Of a stretch of 64,000 nucleotides of DNA, positions 25,005 through 31,300 are shown in pieces. Source of the stretch: Ahaetulla prasina (taxonomy: Eukaryota; Chordata; Lepidosauria; Squamata; Colubridae); the NCBI RefSeq assembly GCF_028640845.1, contig NC_080542.1, positions 17,080,783-17,144,782 on the forward strand. Reading direction: 5' to 3'. A program made the translations under genes and the position numbers. Under the pieces are notes generated by a model. That model searched no databases. It saw only the letters and a program-made list of their open reading frames with translations, and was not told the origin of the DNA. Numbering within the stretch: position 1 is the first letter of the stretch; each line of letters opens with the position of its first letter.

Positions 25005-25112
25005 TTAATCGGGGGTTTAAAACGCAGAGGGGAGAATAGCCTCCTTTTTGGTCGTCGTCTATACCTGCAGACGTTGCCGGGCTTGCGAGTTTTCTTCTTC
25101 GTCCTCGGCCAT
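3397..25112 (-). CDS. TTC5: TTC5 (Strap) tetratricopeptide repeat protein 5, whole gene, 10 coding exons
   Basis: Ten exons were assembled by hand: 25112-25065, 24107-23975, 20053-19842, 16857-16707, 15430-15339, 9570-9514, 8754-8608, 8496-8282, 7481-7334 and 3516-3397. All have AG/GT borders and the phases agree throughout. They total 1,323 nt, i.e. 440 residues plus stop, the length of human TTC5. The N-terminal two thirds hold TPR-type helices (for example the [13 protein letters not shown] segment near residues 105-117). The C-terminal third (about 270-440) corresponds to the OB-fold domain. Family knowledge: TTC5 is a p300/p53 stress cofactor, and it also recognises nascent tubulin N-termini on ribosomes to trigger tubulin mRNA decay. 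The introns are packed with transposons but every exon is intact, so the gene looks functional. Downstream neighbour order (TTC5 then CCNB1IP1, same strand) matches mammals. The call is firm; isoforms and the exact transcription start are not visible. Confidence 0.97.
3757..3993 (-). mobile_element. tRNA-derived SINE ending in (GAT)n
   Basis: The minus-strand 5' end has a tRNA-like GGTGGCCTAGAGATGGAGCG and B-box GAGTTCGATCC. The 3' end reads GGGGTCATTAAAAGATGATG. A second copy lies at 17483-17896. Confidence 0.75.
4130..4345. mobile_element. Tigger-like MITE remnant and CR1 fragment
   Basis: 4196-4275 matches the middle of the Tigger-like MITE (GTTGTTAAATTAGTAA). 4281-4345 is CR1 (AAGAAGAGGGAGTCAAGCTA), cut by the hAT element that follows. 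A short TATACA patch precedes them. Confidence 0.55.
4796..4915 (+). repeat. GAGA-rich simple repeat
   Basis: Imperfect (GAGAAT/GAGA) purine tract. Confidence 0.9.
5218..5545 (+). repeat. GAGA-rich simple repeat, long
   Basis: Over 300 bp of imperfect GA repeats with AATGAGA interruptions. It generates long spurious Ser/Leu- or Glu/Arg-rich frames on both strands. Confidence 0.95.
5688..5785 (+). repeat. Unclassified interspersed repeat (GATGATGTTACC unit)
   Basis: CACTGATGATGTTACCCAGT followed by AATGAAACATCTGCAAG. An inverted relative lies at about 60000-60095. Family unknown to me. Confidence 0.5.
5808..5995 (+). mobile_element. Tigger-like MITE fragment
   Basis: GGTGATCACATGACCCC through TTTTCAGTGCCCTTGTAACT, the 3' half of the family. 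Confidence 0.75.
6003..6585 (+). mobile_element. BovB (RTE clade) LINE 3' end
   Basis: Encodes a BovB-type reverse transcriptase C-terminus: [32 protein letters not shown] and [20 protein letters not shown], then a stop. The 3' end GCGATGGGTCAGACACGACT is followed by CAACTAACAACAA. 5' truncated, no longer coding-competent. BovB is the family known for spread between squamates and mammals. Confidence 0.9.
6803..7216 (-). mobile_element. Tigger-like MITE, complete
   Basis: Starts CAAGTAGTCCTCAAACC, ends GAGGACAGTCGG, flanked by TA. Lies in TTC5 intron 9. Confidence 0.8.
7334..7481 (-). CDS. TTC5: TTC5 coding exon 9
   Basis: Residues 352-401, with [20 protein letters not shown] in the OB-fold core. 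Acceptor TCCCCTAG, donor AAA/GTGAGT. Ends in phase 0. Confidence 0.97.
7722..8082. mobile_element. MITE (CCGTATTTCTCGGAG) interrupted by a SINE
   Basis: Left part CCGTATTTCTCGGAGTATAA, right part GCGCCTTATACTCCGA; the SINE at 7747-8020 sits between them. Confidence 0.7.
7747..8020 (+). mobile_element. tRNA-derived SINE with L2-type 3' tail
   Basis: 5' GGGCCTCTGTGGCTCAGACTG tRNA-like start. The 3' end GTAAGCCGCCCTGAGTCTTC and GGGATATAAATGCAAA matches the end of the L2 LINE at 27361-27411, followed by an A-rich tail. Other copies at 32248-32512 and 38862-39135. Confidence 0.85.
8282..8496 (-). CDS. TTC5: TTC5 coding exon 8
   Basis: Residues 281-352, the start of the OB-fold part, with [20 protein letters not shown] and [10 protein letters not shown]. 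Acceptor CTCCTAG, donor CTTT/GTGAGT. Ends in phase 2. Confidence 0.97.
8608..8754 (-). CDS. TTC5: TTC5 coding exon 7
   Basis: Residues 232-280. The TPR-like helix [16 protein letters not shown] is followed by [19 protein letters not shown]. Acceptor TTGCGCAG, donor AAG/GTGTTA. Phase 0 at both ends. Confidence 0.96.
9026..9456 (-). mobile_element. L1-like 3' end with long target-site duplication
   Basis: Poly(T) at the left (poly(A) on the minus strand) and a direct repeat TCCTAAAGCTTTTTTT at about 9027-9042 and 9440-9455. The body (about 9043-9439) resembles an L1 3' UTR. Sits in TTC5 intron 6. Confidence 0.7.
9514..9570 (-). CDS. TTC5: TTC5 coding exon 6 (57 nt)
   Basis: Residues 213-231, reading [16 protein letters not shown]. 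Acceptor TTGTAATAG, donor ACG/GTAAGG. Phase 0 at both ends. Confidence 0.95.
9690..9952 (+). mobile_element. CR1 LINE 3' end
   Basis: Contains GGAGAGAAGCAACCTAGAAC, AATTTCCTGACAG and the terminal GGCCTTCAAGGTCCCTTCCA. TTC5 intron 5. Confidence 0.85.
10021..11623 (+). mobile_element. Tc1-like transposon, inactivated and interrupted by L2
   Basis: TIRs GGCCAAAATTGTGGAAACC (left) and GGTTTCCACAATTTCAGCC (right). The left half encodes the paired-type helix-turn-helix of a Tc1 transposase in broken frames (for example [39 protein letters not shown]). The catalytic DDE part is missing. Confidence 0.85.
10836..11445 (-). mobile_element. L2-clade LINE 3' fragment inserted in the Tc1 element
   Basis: The minus strand encodes [33 protein letters not shown] and [13 protein letters not shown], the L2 C-terminal region. 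The 3' end is TACACCGCCCTGAGTCCTTC (minus) with an ATTT-rich tail. Confidence 0.88.
11634..12012. mobile_element. hAT MITE (GGCGAACC / GGCACGCG type)
   Basis: Right end ACCATAGTTCGCCATCATGG; the left end is degraded. The flanks share TATATAGCAA (11624-11633 and 12011-12020), covering the 8-bp duplication. Related copies at 19075-19620 and 20276-20625. Confidence 0.75.
12021..12675. other. Mostly unassigned intronic sequence with a short MITE end
   Basis: 12147-12200 resembles the start of the Tigger-like MITE (CAGGTAATCCTTGACTTATG). The rest is unassigned. Confidence 0.4.
12680..14064 (+). mobile_element. Rex1/CR1-group LINE, 3' half with RT domain and (ATTCT)n tail
   Basis: Encodes the RT core: [62 protein letters not shown]. 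An in-frame stop at 13384 follows NIKNIF; the frame then continues with [17 protein letters not shown] to [11 protein letters not shown] (13402-13782). The 3' UTR reads ATTCCTTGTGTGTCCAATCA and CCAATAAAATTCTATTCT. 5' truncated and dead. TTC5 intron 5. Other 3' ends of the same family are at 1778, 28710, 31140, 50275 and 59525. Confidence 0.88.
14262..14888. mobile_element. Tigger-like MITE split by a SINE
   Basis: Left part starting AGGTAGGTCTTGGCTGAC, right part ending GTAAGTCAAGGACTACCTG; a minus-strand SINE at about 14508-14735 lies between. Confidence 0.7.
14508..14735 (-). mobile_element. tRNA-derived SINE (TATATAAGTC 3' end type)
   Basis: CACTTATATACTGCTTCACA, then GGATGGAAAGCTGAATCAAC and ATTCTAACCACTGCACCAC, the antisense of the SINE seen complete at 18627-18862. 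Confidence 0.7.
14986..15247. mobile_element. hAT MITE (CAGGGGTCCCCAACC type)
   Basis: Ends CAGGGGGTCCCCAACCTG and AAAGGTTGGGATCGCTG. 8-bp flanks CTCTAGAG (14978-14985) and CTCTAGAA (15248-15255). Lies 92 nt from TTC5 exon 5. Confidence 0.8.
15339..15430 (-). CDS. TTC5: TTC5 coding exon 5 (not an obvious long ORF)
   Basis: Residues 182-212, reading [11 protein letters not shown] then [16 protein letters not shown]. Acceptor CATTCCACAG, donor GCA/GTAGGT. The 92-nt length restores phase 0. Found by matching the expected TTC5 sequence between exons 4 and 6. Confidence 0.95.
15507..16678 (+). mobile_element. Solo LTR in TTC5 intron 4 (5-bp duplication GGCTA)
   Basis: Begins TGTTGTGGTTCGTC, ends GGTCAGAACA, flanked by GGCTA at 15502-15506 and 16679-16683. 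Has a TATA-type box GGATATAAAAGG (16319-16330) and a late AATAAA near 16610. Relatives at 20725-21232 and 52620-53279 share both ends. An acidic open stretch runs through 15530-15840. The superfamily (Gypsy or ERV) cannot be told from the LTR alone. Confidence 0.82.
15536..15625 (+). repeat. 45-bp tandem duplication in the LTR
   Basis: Two copies of a unit encoding SDESEEMEG, differing at a few bases. Confidence 0.85.
16707..16857 (-). CDS. TTC5: TTC5 coding exon 4
   Basis: Residues 132-182, with [17 protein letters not shown] near the start and [15 protein letters not shown] at the end. Acceptor CCCTCTCAG, donor GGT/GTGAGT. Ends in phase 1. A solo LTR begins 24 nt beyond the donor (see 15507-16678). 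Confidence 0.97.
16990..17103 (-). mobile_element. Tigger-like MITE fragment
   Basis: CTTGCAACGTGATCAAAATTC and GCTTGGCAACTGGCATT, part of the family in minus orientation. Confidence 0.65.
17483..17896 (+). mobile_element. tRNA-derived SINE with ACTAAATGAACT duplication, itself interrupted
   Basis: Direct repeats ACTAAATGAACT at 17471-17482 and 17897-17908. 5' GTGGTGCAGTGGCCTAGAGG, 3' GGGATTATGGGGTCATTAAA. An L2 3' end (17572-17800) is inserted in it. Confidence 0.85.
17572..17800 (-). mobile_element. L2 3' end inserted in the SINE
   Basis: Minus-strand 3' end: AAACCGCCCTGAGTCCCTC, with a (ATTT)n tail at 17577-17600. Confidence 0.8.
17933..18586 (-). mobile_element. Two Tigger-like MITE copies (partial and near complete)
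   Basis: 17933-18172 is partial. 18208-18584 runs from ATAGTCCTAGATTCGCA to GCCAAGGACTGCCTG. Confidence 0.7.
18627..18862 (-). mobile_element. tRNA-derived SINE, complete
   Basis: The sense (minus) strand starts with a GGTGATGCAGTGGTTAGAATG-like A box. The tail of the gene-like part reads CAAATCTCACC (B-box region). The 3' end is TATATAAGTCTAAGTGCTAT. Confidence 0.8.
18870..19747 (-). mobile_element. Probable LTR, interrupted by a hAT element
   Basis: The minus strand begins TGTCAGGTCCCAGATATTTC (19747 downwards) and contains a poly(A) signal at about 18933 and a TTTAAATAG box. A direct repeat TATATGAAGT.TCTGTTTC occurs on both sides of the hAT insertion. Assignment is tentative. Confidence 0.5.
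19075..19620. mobile_element. hAT MITE (GGCGAACC type) with 8-bp duplication
   Basis: Ends CTGTGATGGCGAACCTATGG and AAAGGTTAGCCATCACTG. ATATAGAG is duplicated at 19067-19074 and 19621-19628. Confidence 0.9.
19842..20053 (-). CDS. TTC5: TTC5 coding exon 3
   Basis: Residues 61-131, including the TPR motif around [20 protein letters not shown]. Acceptor CTTCTAG, donor CAT/GTAAGG. 212 nt, ends in phase 0. Confidence 0.97.
20276..20625. mobile_element. hAT MITE inserted in CR1
   Basis: Begins CAGTGATGGATAACC, ends GATTCACCATCATGG. Duplication TCCTACAC (20268-20275) / CCCTACAC (20626-20633), 7 of 8 identical. Confidence 0.9.
20725..21232 (-). mobile_element. Short solo LTR (relative of 15507-16678) inserted in CR1
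   Basis: The minus strand starts TGTTGTGACTCCAGC and ends GGAGACAGAACA. TATA-like AGAATATATAAGG at about 20923-20935. Flanks TAATG/CAATG suggest a 5-bp duplication. Confidence 0.75.
21456..21525. repeat. Palindrome with GCTTTTAAAAGTAAAA arms
   Basis: TTTACTTTTAAAAGCATTTT faces AAAATGCTTTTAAAAGTAAA across a short loop. The same arms recur in 61925-62275, so this is a fragment of that element. Confidence 0.8.
21601..22365. mobile_element. hAT element (GGTCACCAACTGG type) with an internal coding-like segment
   Basis: Ends CAGTGGTCACCAACTGGTGG and GAAAGGTTGGGGACCCCTG. Flanks CTCCAAGC (21593-21600) and CTCCAAAC (22366-22373), 7 of 8. Unlike its relative at 4346-5679 the interior carries a minus-strand open segment (see 21849-22140). 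Confidence 0.82.
21849..22140 (-). pseudogene. Coding-like coiled-coil segment inside a hAT element
   Basis: The minus strand reads [30 protein letters not shown], stop, [39 protein letters not shown], stop, [11 protein letters not shown]. Both stops are TAG, the first in a position where CAG would keep a Gln-rich helix. It looks like a piece of a host coiled-coil gene captured by the transposon, now decayed. I cannot name the source gene. Confidence 0.5.
22858..23195 (-). mobile_element. tRNA-derived SINE carrying a palindromic MITE
   Basis: Antisense SINE (AATAGCGCTTAGACTTATAT to TCTAACCACTGTGCCACCA), interrupted at 22913-23027. Confidence 0.8.
22913..23027. mobile_element. Palindromic hAT MITE (CCAACCTTGGCAACTTTAAG type)
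   Basis: Inverted arms of about 50 bp (GTCTACAAGTCTTAAAGTTG type). Perfect 8-bp duplication CTTTACAG at 22905-22912 and 23028-23035. Confidence 0.92.
23326..23697. other. No recognised content
   Basis: Unique-looking TTC5 intron 2 sequence; nothing identified. Confidence 0.4.
23706..23825. mobile_element. hAT MITE (CAGGGGTGTCAAACTC type)
   Basis: Ends CAGGGGTGTCAAACTC and AGTTTGACACCCCTA. Flanks TTCTAGAC / TACTAGAC (23698-23705, 23826-23833). Confidence 0.85.
23975..24107 (-). CDS. TTC5: TTC5 coding exon 2
   Basis: Residues 17-61, beginning [15 protein letters not shown]. Acceptor ..GAATAG, donor GATG/GTAAGT. 133 nt, leaving phase 1 for the next exon. The helical N-terminal segment precedes the TPR array. 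Confidence 0.96.
24190..24780. other. TTC5 intron 1, no recognised repeat
   Basis: Unique-looking sequence; nothing coding recognised. Confidence 0.4.
24964..25004 (+). repeat. (TTA)n microsatellite next to TTC5 exon 1
   Basis: About 13 ATT/TTA units, 60 nt downstream of the exon 1 donor. Confidence 0.95.
25065..25112 (-). CDS. TTC5: TTC5 coding exon 1
   Basis: Residues 1-16. It starts MAEDEEEN and ends in CTGCAG before the donor GTATAG. The ATG has A at -3 and G at +4, a good Kozak context. It ends in phase 0 and sits in a GC-rich patch. Confidence 0.93.
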
Positions 25113-25269
25113 GATCGCTGCAGCCTCCGCCCTCCCTTTCCTGCTTTTCTCGCCAGTCTTGCAAGCACGGAGGGAGGTAGAGGCCTCTAAAGGCTCGGAG
25201 GACTCGGAGCAGACCAAACGGAGAGGACGGGGAAGAGCCTTTCCTCCCTCGCTTCCCTCCCTTCTTTCA

Positions 25270-25325
25270 TAAGAAGAATAACAGAGTTGGAAGGGACCGT
25301 GGAGGTCGTCTAGTCCGACCCCCCA
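25270..25325 (-). mobile_element. CR1 3' terminal fragment upstream of TTC5
   Basis: ACAGAGTTGGAAGGGACCGT then GGAGGTCGTCTAGTCCGACC. Confidence 0.8.
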
Positions 25326-25345
25326 CCCCACCCCCGTTCAGGTTA

Positions 25346-25582
25346 GTTCTAACGGCCCTGAAAAAAAGTGACTTGCAAACGGTCCAACACTTATGCGATC
25401 CCCACGATTATTTGATAAAAATTTGAGCAACCGGCGTGTATTTACAGGGGTTGCAAGATCCCGGGGTCATCTGATCGCCATTTGCTGGCTTCTGAAGGAG
25501 CAAAGTCAACGGAGGAAGCTAGATTTGCTTAATGGCGGCGTTGATTCACTTAGCAACCACGGCACAATCCTTGCCCTATTTT
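25346..25582 (-). mobile_element. Tigger-like MITE fragment
   Basis: CTAACGGCCCTGAAAAAAGTG through GATTTGCTTAATGG, part of the family. Confidence 0.7.
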
Positions 25583-25589
25583 TTCAAAT

Positions 25590-25935
25590 AGAATAAGGAA
25601 AAGAATGGAATGGGAATAGGAATAGGAATAGGAATTGGAATTAATAGAGTGCAGAGTTGGAAGGGACCTTGGAGGTCTGATACCATTTCTGAGGAATGGT
25701 TGTCCAATCGTCTTAAAAACCTCCAAGGTTGGAGCACTCACAAACTTCTCGAGGGTATTTTTAACCAAGGATCCTGCTTAGATCAGTGTTTCTCAACCTC
25801 TGCAGTTTGAGGTTCAACTCCAAAAATTCCTTTTTTAAAAAAAAAAATCCATCTCTGGAGTTTTTTAAAGAGATTGGGCAGCCATTTGTCTGAAATTGTA
25901 TAGGGGCTCCTGCTTGAACAAGGGGCTTATTTAAT
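25590..25935. mobile_element. Two CR1 3' fragments in opposite orientation
   Basis: 25600-25790 minus, with a (GGAATA)n tail and TGGAAGGGACCTTGGAGGTC. 25850-25925 plus (AGAGATTGGGCAGCCATTTG). Confidence 0.75.
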
Positions 25936-26289
25936 AACCCCTTCAATTAATAAAGTTGGGATACAAATAAATTCATTAATAAAATTGGAATACAAATAAA
26001 TATGTCCATCGCTTGGAGCTGTTTGTAAAATAAGAAAGGCAGGATACAAATACATAAATCAATTCCCTCACTGTCCATGTCTCCATGCCTGTATGCAAGC
26101 CCACACTTTAAGCAGTAAATACTTTTTATGTCCATTTTGCCCATCTTAATTTTCATTTGATTGTGGTGATTCTAGAAATGTAAGTACAAAGTGATGTAAT
26201 GAAATACAGTGAGATCAAAATTTGTGTTTACCATAAGCCCCATTAAAATAAATGGATTTAATAATCATTACTAATTTAAGGCCCATTTG

Positions 26290-27420
26290 GGATATTCCAC
26301 ATGTTACAATTCAACATAGAGGAAATCATATGGACGATGAGATCATCAGTGGTTTCGGGGTGAGATACCAGCAGTACGCTGACGACACCCAGCTGTACTT
26401 TTCCACCCCGGACCACCCCAGTGAAGTTGTCGAAGTGCTGTCCCGGTGTTTGGAAGCTGTACGGGTCTGGATGGGGAGAAACAGGCTCAAGCTTAATCCC
26501 TCCAAGATGGAGTGGCTGTGGATGCCGGCACCCCGATTCAGTCAGCTGCAGCCGCGGCTGGCTGTTGGAGGCGAGTTACTGGCCCCAAAGGATAGGGTGC
26601 GCAACTTGGGTGTCCTCCTGGATGATCGGCTGTCGTTTGAAGACCATTTGACGGCCGTCTCCAGGAGGGCCTTCCACCAGGTTCGCCTGGTTCGCAGTTG
26701 CGCCTTCCTTGATCGGGATGCCTTATGCACAGTCACTCATGCGCCTGCTACCTCTCGCTTGGATTACTGTAATGCTCTCTACATGGGGCTCCCCTTGAAG
26801 TGCGCTCGGAGGCTTCAGTTAGTCCAGAATGCAGCTGCGCGGGTTATAGAGGGAGCTACGCATAGCTCCCATGTAACACCGCTCCTGCGCAGACTGCACT
26901 GGCTGCCTGTGGCCTTCCGGGTGCACTTTAAGGTGTTGGTTATGACCTTTAAATCGCTCCATGGCTTAGGACCTGGGTACTTACGGGACCGCCTGCTGTT
27001 ACCACACGCCTCCCACCGACCCGTACGCTCCCATAGAGAGGGACTTCTCAGGGTGCCGTCCGCCAAACAATGTCGGCTGGCGGCCCCCAGGGGAAGGGCC
27101 TTCTCTGTGGGGGCTCCCACACTCTGGAACGAGCTTCCCCCGGGTTTACGCCAAATACCAGACCTTCGGACATTTCGTCGCGAACTCAAGACTCATCTTT
27201 TTATCCGCGCGGGGCTGGCTTAAATTGGGATTTTAATGTTAAATTTATTAATTTTAAATGGGGTTTTTTAGTATGGTAAATTTTAATCATTGGGCTAATT
27301 TAAATAAGTTTTTTAAATCGTATTTTAAACTTGTATATTGTATTGTCGGTTTTATTATGCCTGTACACCGCCCTGAGTCCTTCGGGAGAAGGGCGGTATA
27401 AAAATCAAATAAAATAAATA
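26290..27420 (+). mobile_element. L2-clade LINE, C-terminal RT region and 3' end
   Basis: An open stretch of 323 codons (26252-27223) encodes YADDTQLYF (RT catalytic site), RNRLKLNPSKMEWLW, ATSRLDYCNALYMGLPLK, LLRRLHWLPVAFRVHFKVLV and [14 protein letters not shown]. The 3' end TACACCGCCCTGAGTCCTTC, GGGCGGTATAAAAATCAAAT ends in an AAATAA tail. No stop interrupts the C-terminal part, so this is a fairly young, 5'-truncated copy between TTC5 and CCNB1IP1. Confidence 0.92.
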
Positions 27421-27429
27421 ATAAATAAA

Positions 27430-28199
27430 ATAAATAATAATCCAATGATCAGATTTATTAAACAGATAAAGTGCTTGAAGCAACACAGCCTTCATAATTT
27501 AGGTCCATTTAAAGAAATTAATAAAAGGATTCTCCCTCAACATCCAAGGGGTAAAAGAGGAGGAGGAGGACTATTTTTTGATGACCAGAAAAGCACTTAA
27601 TTCTTAATCACAAAACACAAAAAGGATATCCACAGGTGTTTATACCAATGGAAATGTATACATGCAGGTAATATTTTTCCCTCCATATATTTTTATTTAC
27701 AAGTAGCAATGAACAAAAGACAAATCCTTGCAAATATATTTACAAACTCATAGAAGAAAACATGCTACTTTAAGATGTGAGAGTTGAAAACAGTCATCAA
27801 TGGATTAAAACATTATAACACATTTGTTAGAATAAGCAATTTGAGCACAAATCAAACTGAATCATAATGCGCAATAATTAAATCACTGAGAATGTGTCGA
27901 ACTATTGTGTTTACAAGGAGGTTGCTATGTGACACAACAATAACAACAATGTAACAAACTCATGCACCTGTAAACTACAATAACCCAGTATATTATCTAA
28001 TTATTCAAAAAATATTGACTTTGCAAGCTGTCCCTCTCTTGCTTTTAACATATGGCACGGCTTGGAAAATATTTGACGTTCACTGATGTAATGGAAATTT
28101 CGAGCGTTGAGATTTTGTTTAGTTTGAAACCTCGGGCCCATAAATACAGAACTGGGTTTTCAGATGGTTCTGCAATTAAATTGAATTGCACGTTAGGGT
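27430..28199 (-). other. CCNB1IP1: Repeat-poor stretch, probable CCNB1IP1 3' UTR
   Basis: No transposon or open frame recognised. It lies directly after the CCNB1IP1 stop and before an L2 copy. Confidence 0.45.
27692..27697 (-). terminator. CCNB1IP1: Candidate CCNB1IP1 poly(A) signal
   Basis: AATAAA on the minus strand about 500 nt past the stop, inside a repeat-poor stretch (27430-28199) that probably holds the 3' UTR. Other AATAAA-like hexamers occur nearby, so the choice is uncertain. Confidence 0.35.
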
Positions 28200-28399
28200 T
28201 TACATTCGCTTAATTTTATAAGCTCTGTTGCCTCCTGTGTGGTGTTCCAAATCATTGTCAGGAGAGGTAAAGGAAAAGAAGCTGTTGGCAGACTCGCCCA
28301 TGGGTGGAGGGGAGGCAAAGAACGGTTTGAAATGGAAGTCCCCTTCACCACGCCGGCCCTGCATAGGTGTAGTGTTCCTAGTGAGCCCGGCAGCGTTAC
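28200..28399 (-). CDS. CCNB1IP1: CCNB1IP1 last coding exon
   Basis: Residues 211-276 and a TAA stop. Acceptor TTTCACTCTAG. Reads [13 protein letters not shown], then [16 protein letters not shown] and the basic C-terminus. Confidence 0.95.
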
Positions 28400-31300
28400 C
28401 TAGAGTGAAAGATATGGTATTAGAGAAGGGTTTAAATTTCTTCCCCTGTAAAAAAAATTGCAATGTTAGCTACATACATTCCCATAATAAGGGCCAGATT
28501 CAGTGGTGGGATTCAGCCAGTTCGCACCCCTTTGGGAGAACCGGTTGATAACTTTCTGAGCAGTTTGGTGAACTGGTTGTTAGGGCAGGGAACCGGTTGT
28601 TAAATTATTTGAATCCCACCACTGGCCAGATTACACTTCGGTCGGAGATCCTTAATCAGAATCTCTATTTTTAAAGTAAACCATATTAAATATGACTTCA
28701 TATTTTTAAATAAACCAAAACAATTGCTACCAACCTGCCTTCCATTGAGGACTTGTATGCTGCGCAAGTCAAAAAGAGGGCTGTGAAAATATCTATAAAC
28801 CCCTCACATCCTGGACATAAACATTTTCAACTTCTACCCTCAAAACGACACTGTAGAGCACTGCACACCAGAACAACTAGACACAAGAACAGTTTTTTTC
28901 CCGAAAGCCACCACTCTGCTAAACAAATAATTCCCTCAACATTGTCAAACTATTTAGTAAGATTGTATTACTATTATTCTTCTCATCCTTCCTATTACCT
29001 ATCTCTTCCCACTAATAACCATGTTGCTTGTATTTTTATAATTAATATTATTTTATTTGTTTCCTAGTACAATTTGATTACTTATTAGTAACCTATGACT
29101 ATCACTAAGTGTTGTATCTTACGATTATTGATGGATGTATTTTTTGTCTCTTTTTTCTTTTTCTTTTTTTTCCTTTTACCTATGCTGAGAGCATATGCAC
29201 CAAAGACAAATTCCTTGTGTGTCCAAACACAGTTGACCAATAAAGAATTCTATTCTATTCTATTCCAGCTACAGAGTACAGACGGCAGGAATCAGAACTG
29301 CAATGCTAGGGTTGCTGAAATCTTTCTTCATAGTTCACAGTTTCTTCACAGGTTTGCAATTTAAATTAAACTCTCCAACTAATTTGCTCCATAACAGAAA
29401 ATATACAAATATTGAATGGCAACATATGTTCTGGAAACACTTAATATTCAGATTGTTTAAAAGTAGCTTAGATTCAAAATAATATCTAAAAATGAATGGG
29501 ATTCAATGTTACATTTGATGTTACAATTCCCAAACCCCAAGACAGAACAACATACTGCTTTTCTTTAGGTTGTGCATTGCTGTCTACTGATGGATGCTAT
29601 GCTTGGTGTGAAGCAATTCGTGCAAGCAATCAGAAAAAAAAATCATAATCAGAAAAGGCCAATGTTATTTTCTTTATGGTCATGCATTGACACAATGTAA
29701 ACAGGGAACAGTCAGTGAAATGTGATAATTAAAAACTCTAGTTAACCACAATGTTGAGATAATATATCTTCATATTGCTAGAAAAGCCAGATACGTTTGG
29801 TGAGTTATTAATAGGAGCACAACATAGTATACAACACTTGCCACATATTTGTCTAACGCCTAGCATCCTTATCAGTCCCATGTCATTTTAATAATTCTTC
29901 TTGTGCATGGATTACATTCAAGCATTAGTCACCCTGGCAATAGCAATAACAGTAGACTTATATACCTTCATTGTGCTTTACAGCCCTCTCTAAGCTGTTT
30001 TACACAGTCAGCATATTGCCCCCAATAATTTGGGTTCTCTTTTTACCCACCTCGGAAGGATGGAAGGCTGAGTCAACCTTGAGCCTGGTGAGATTTGAAC
30101 TGCCAAATTGCAGGCAGCCGGCAGTCAGCAGAAGTAGCCTGCAGTACTGCACTCTAACCACTGCGCCACCGCAGTTCAGGAAATGCTTGTGAAGGATCAT
30201 ACTAAAAGTCGCTATCCTTACCCAGAGGGAAACCAAAAACAGCAGGCTGAGGCATCATAGGAGGCTCATGGCCTGCCTCCTGATTGGCCAGAGCAATATT
30301 ACGTAATCTCAGGCTGTCATACAAGCCCTGCAGTTTTTGATACTGACGATTACGCTCCATGAGTTTCTCTGATAGCTCGGTGAATTTCTTTTTGTATTCC
30401 TCCAATACTTTCTTTAAGGAAGAGACTTCACTCTTCATAGATGTCAGCTCCATATCTTTGCTCTGGAGTTGCTGGGTGTAGACTTTCTCCATCTGCTTCA
30501 GATGGCCCTCTGCTTTGCTGTAGGTATATTCTTGATACAAACGCTCTTGATGGACCTAGATGGGTATAAAGAATAAGTATAGGTAGACCTAGACTTATGA
30601 CCACAACTGAGCCCAAAATTGATGCTTCTAAGAGAGACATTGGTTAAACCAGTTTTGCCCCATTTTATCACCTTTCTTTTCACAGTTGCTAAGTGAATCG
30701 CTGAAGCTGTTAAGTGAGTAACATGGTATTTAGGTGAATTTGGCTTCCTCATTGATTTTGCTTGTCAGAAGGTCGCAAAAGGGAATCACATGATCTTGGG
30801 ACACAGCAATGGTCATAAATACGAACCAGTTGCCAAGCATTTGGATTTTGATCACATGATTAAAGGGGATGTTGCAAAGGTGGTAACTGTGAAAAATGGT
30901 CATAAGTCACTTTTTCTGTGCCGTTGTAACTTTGAACAGTTACTAAACGAACTGTTGTAAGTCAAGGACTACTTGTAGAAAGGAGAAAGTCTTGGGCAGA
31001 TTTGGATAAAATTACTTTTGTCACTCAATACAGCATTCTATGTGTCTATGGAGATTCACAATCCTAAATTGATCGATCAATCTGTCGTCTATCTATCTAT
31101 CTACCTACCTACTTACCTATCTATGTATTCCATTTTTAGTATAGAATAGAATTCTTTTTTGGCCAAATGTGATTGGACACACAAGGAATTTGTTTTTGGT
31201 ACATATGCGCTCAGTGTACAACACTTAATGATAGTCATTGGATACTAATAAGCAATCAAATCATACTAGGAAACAATCAAAACAATATAAGTTGTAAAGA

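Larger units (their letters stand above)
24780..25330 (-). promoter_or_regulatory. TTC5: CpG-rich promoter/first-exon region of TTC5
   Basis: GC-rich sequence with many CpGs (for example around 24785-24905 and 25110-25250) surrounds the first coding exon in an otherwise AT-rich window, as expected of a housekeeping promoter. No TATA box is obvious. A CR1 3' fragment lies at 25270-25325, about 160 nt upstream of the ATG, so the proximal promoter is short or includes repeat sequence. Confidence 0.6.
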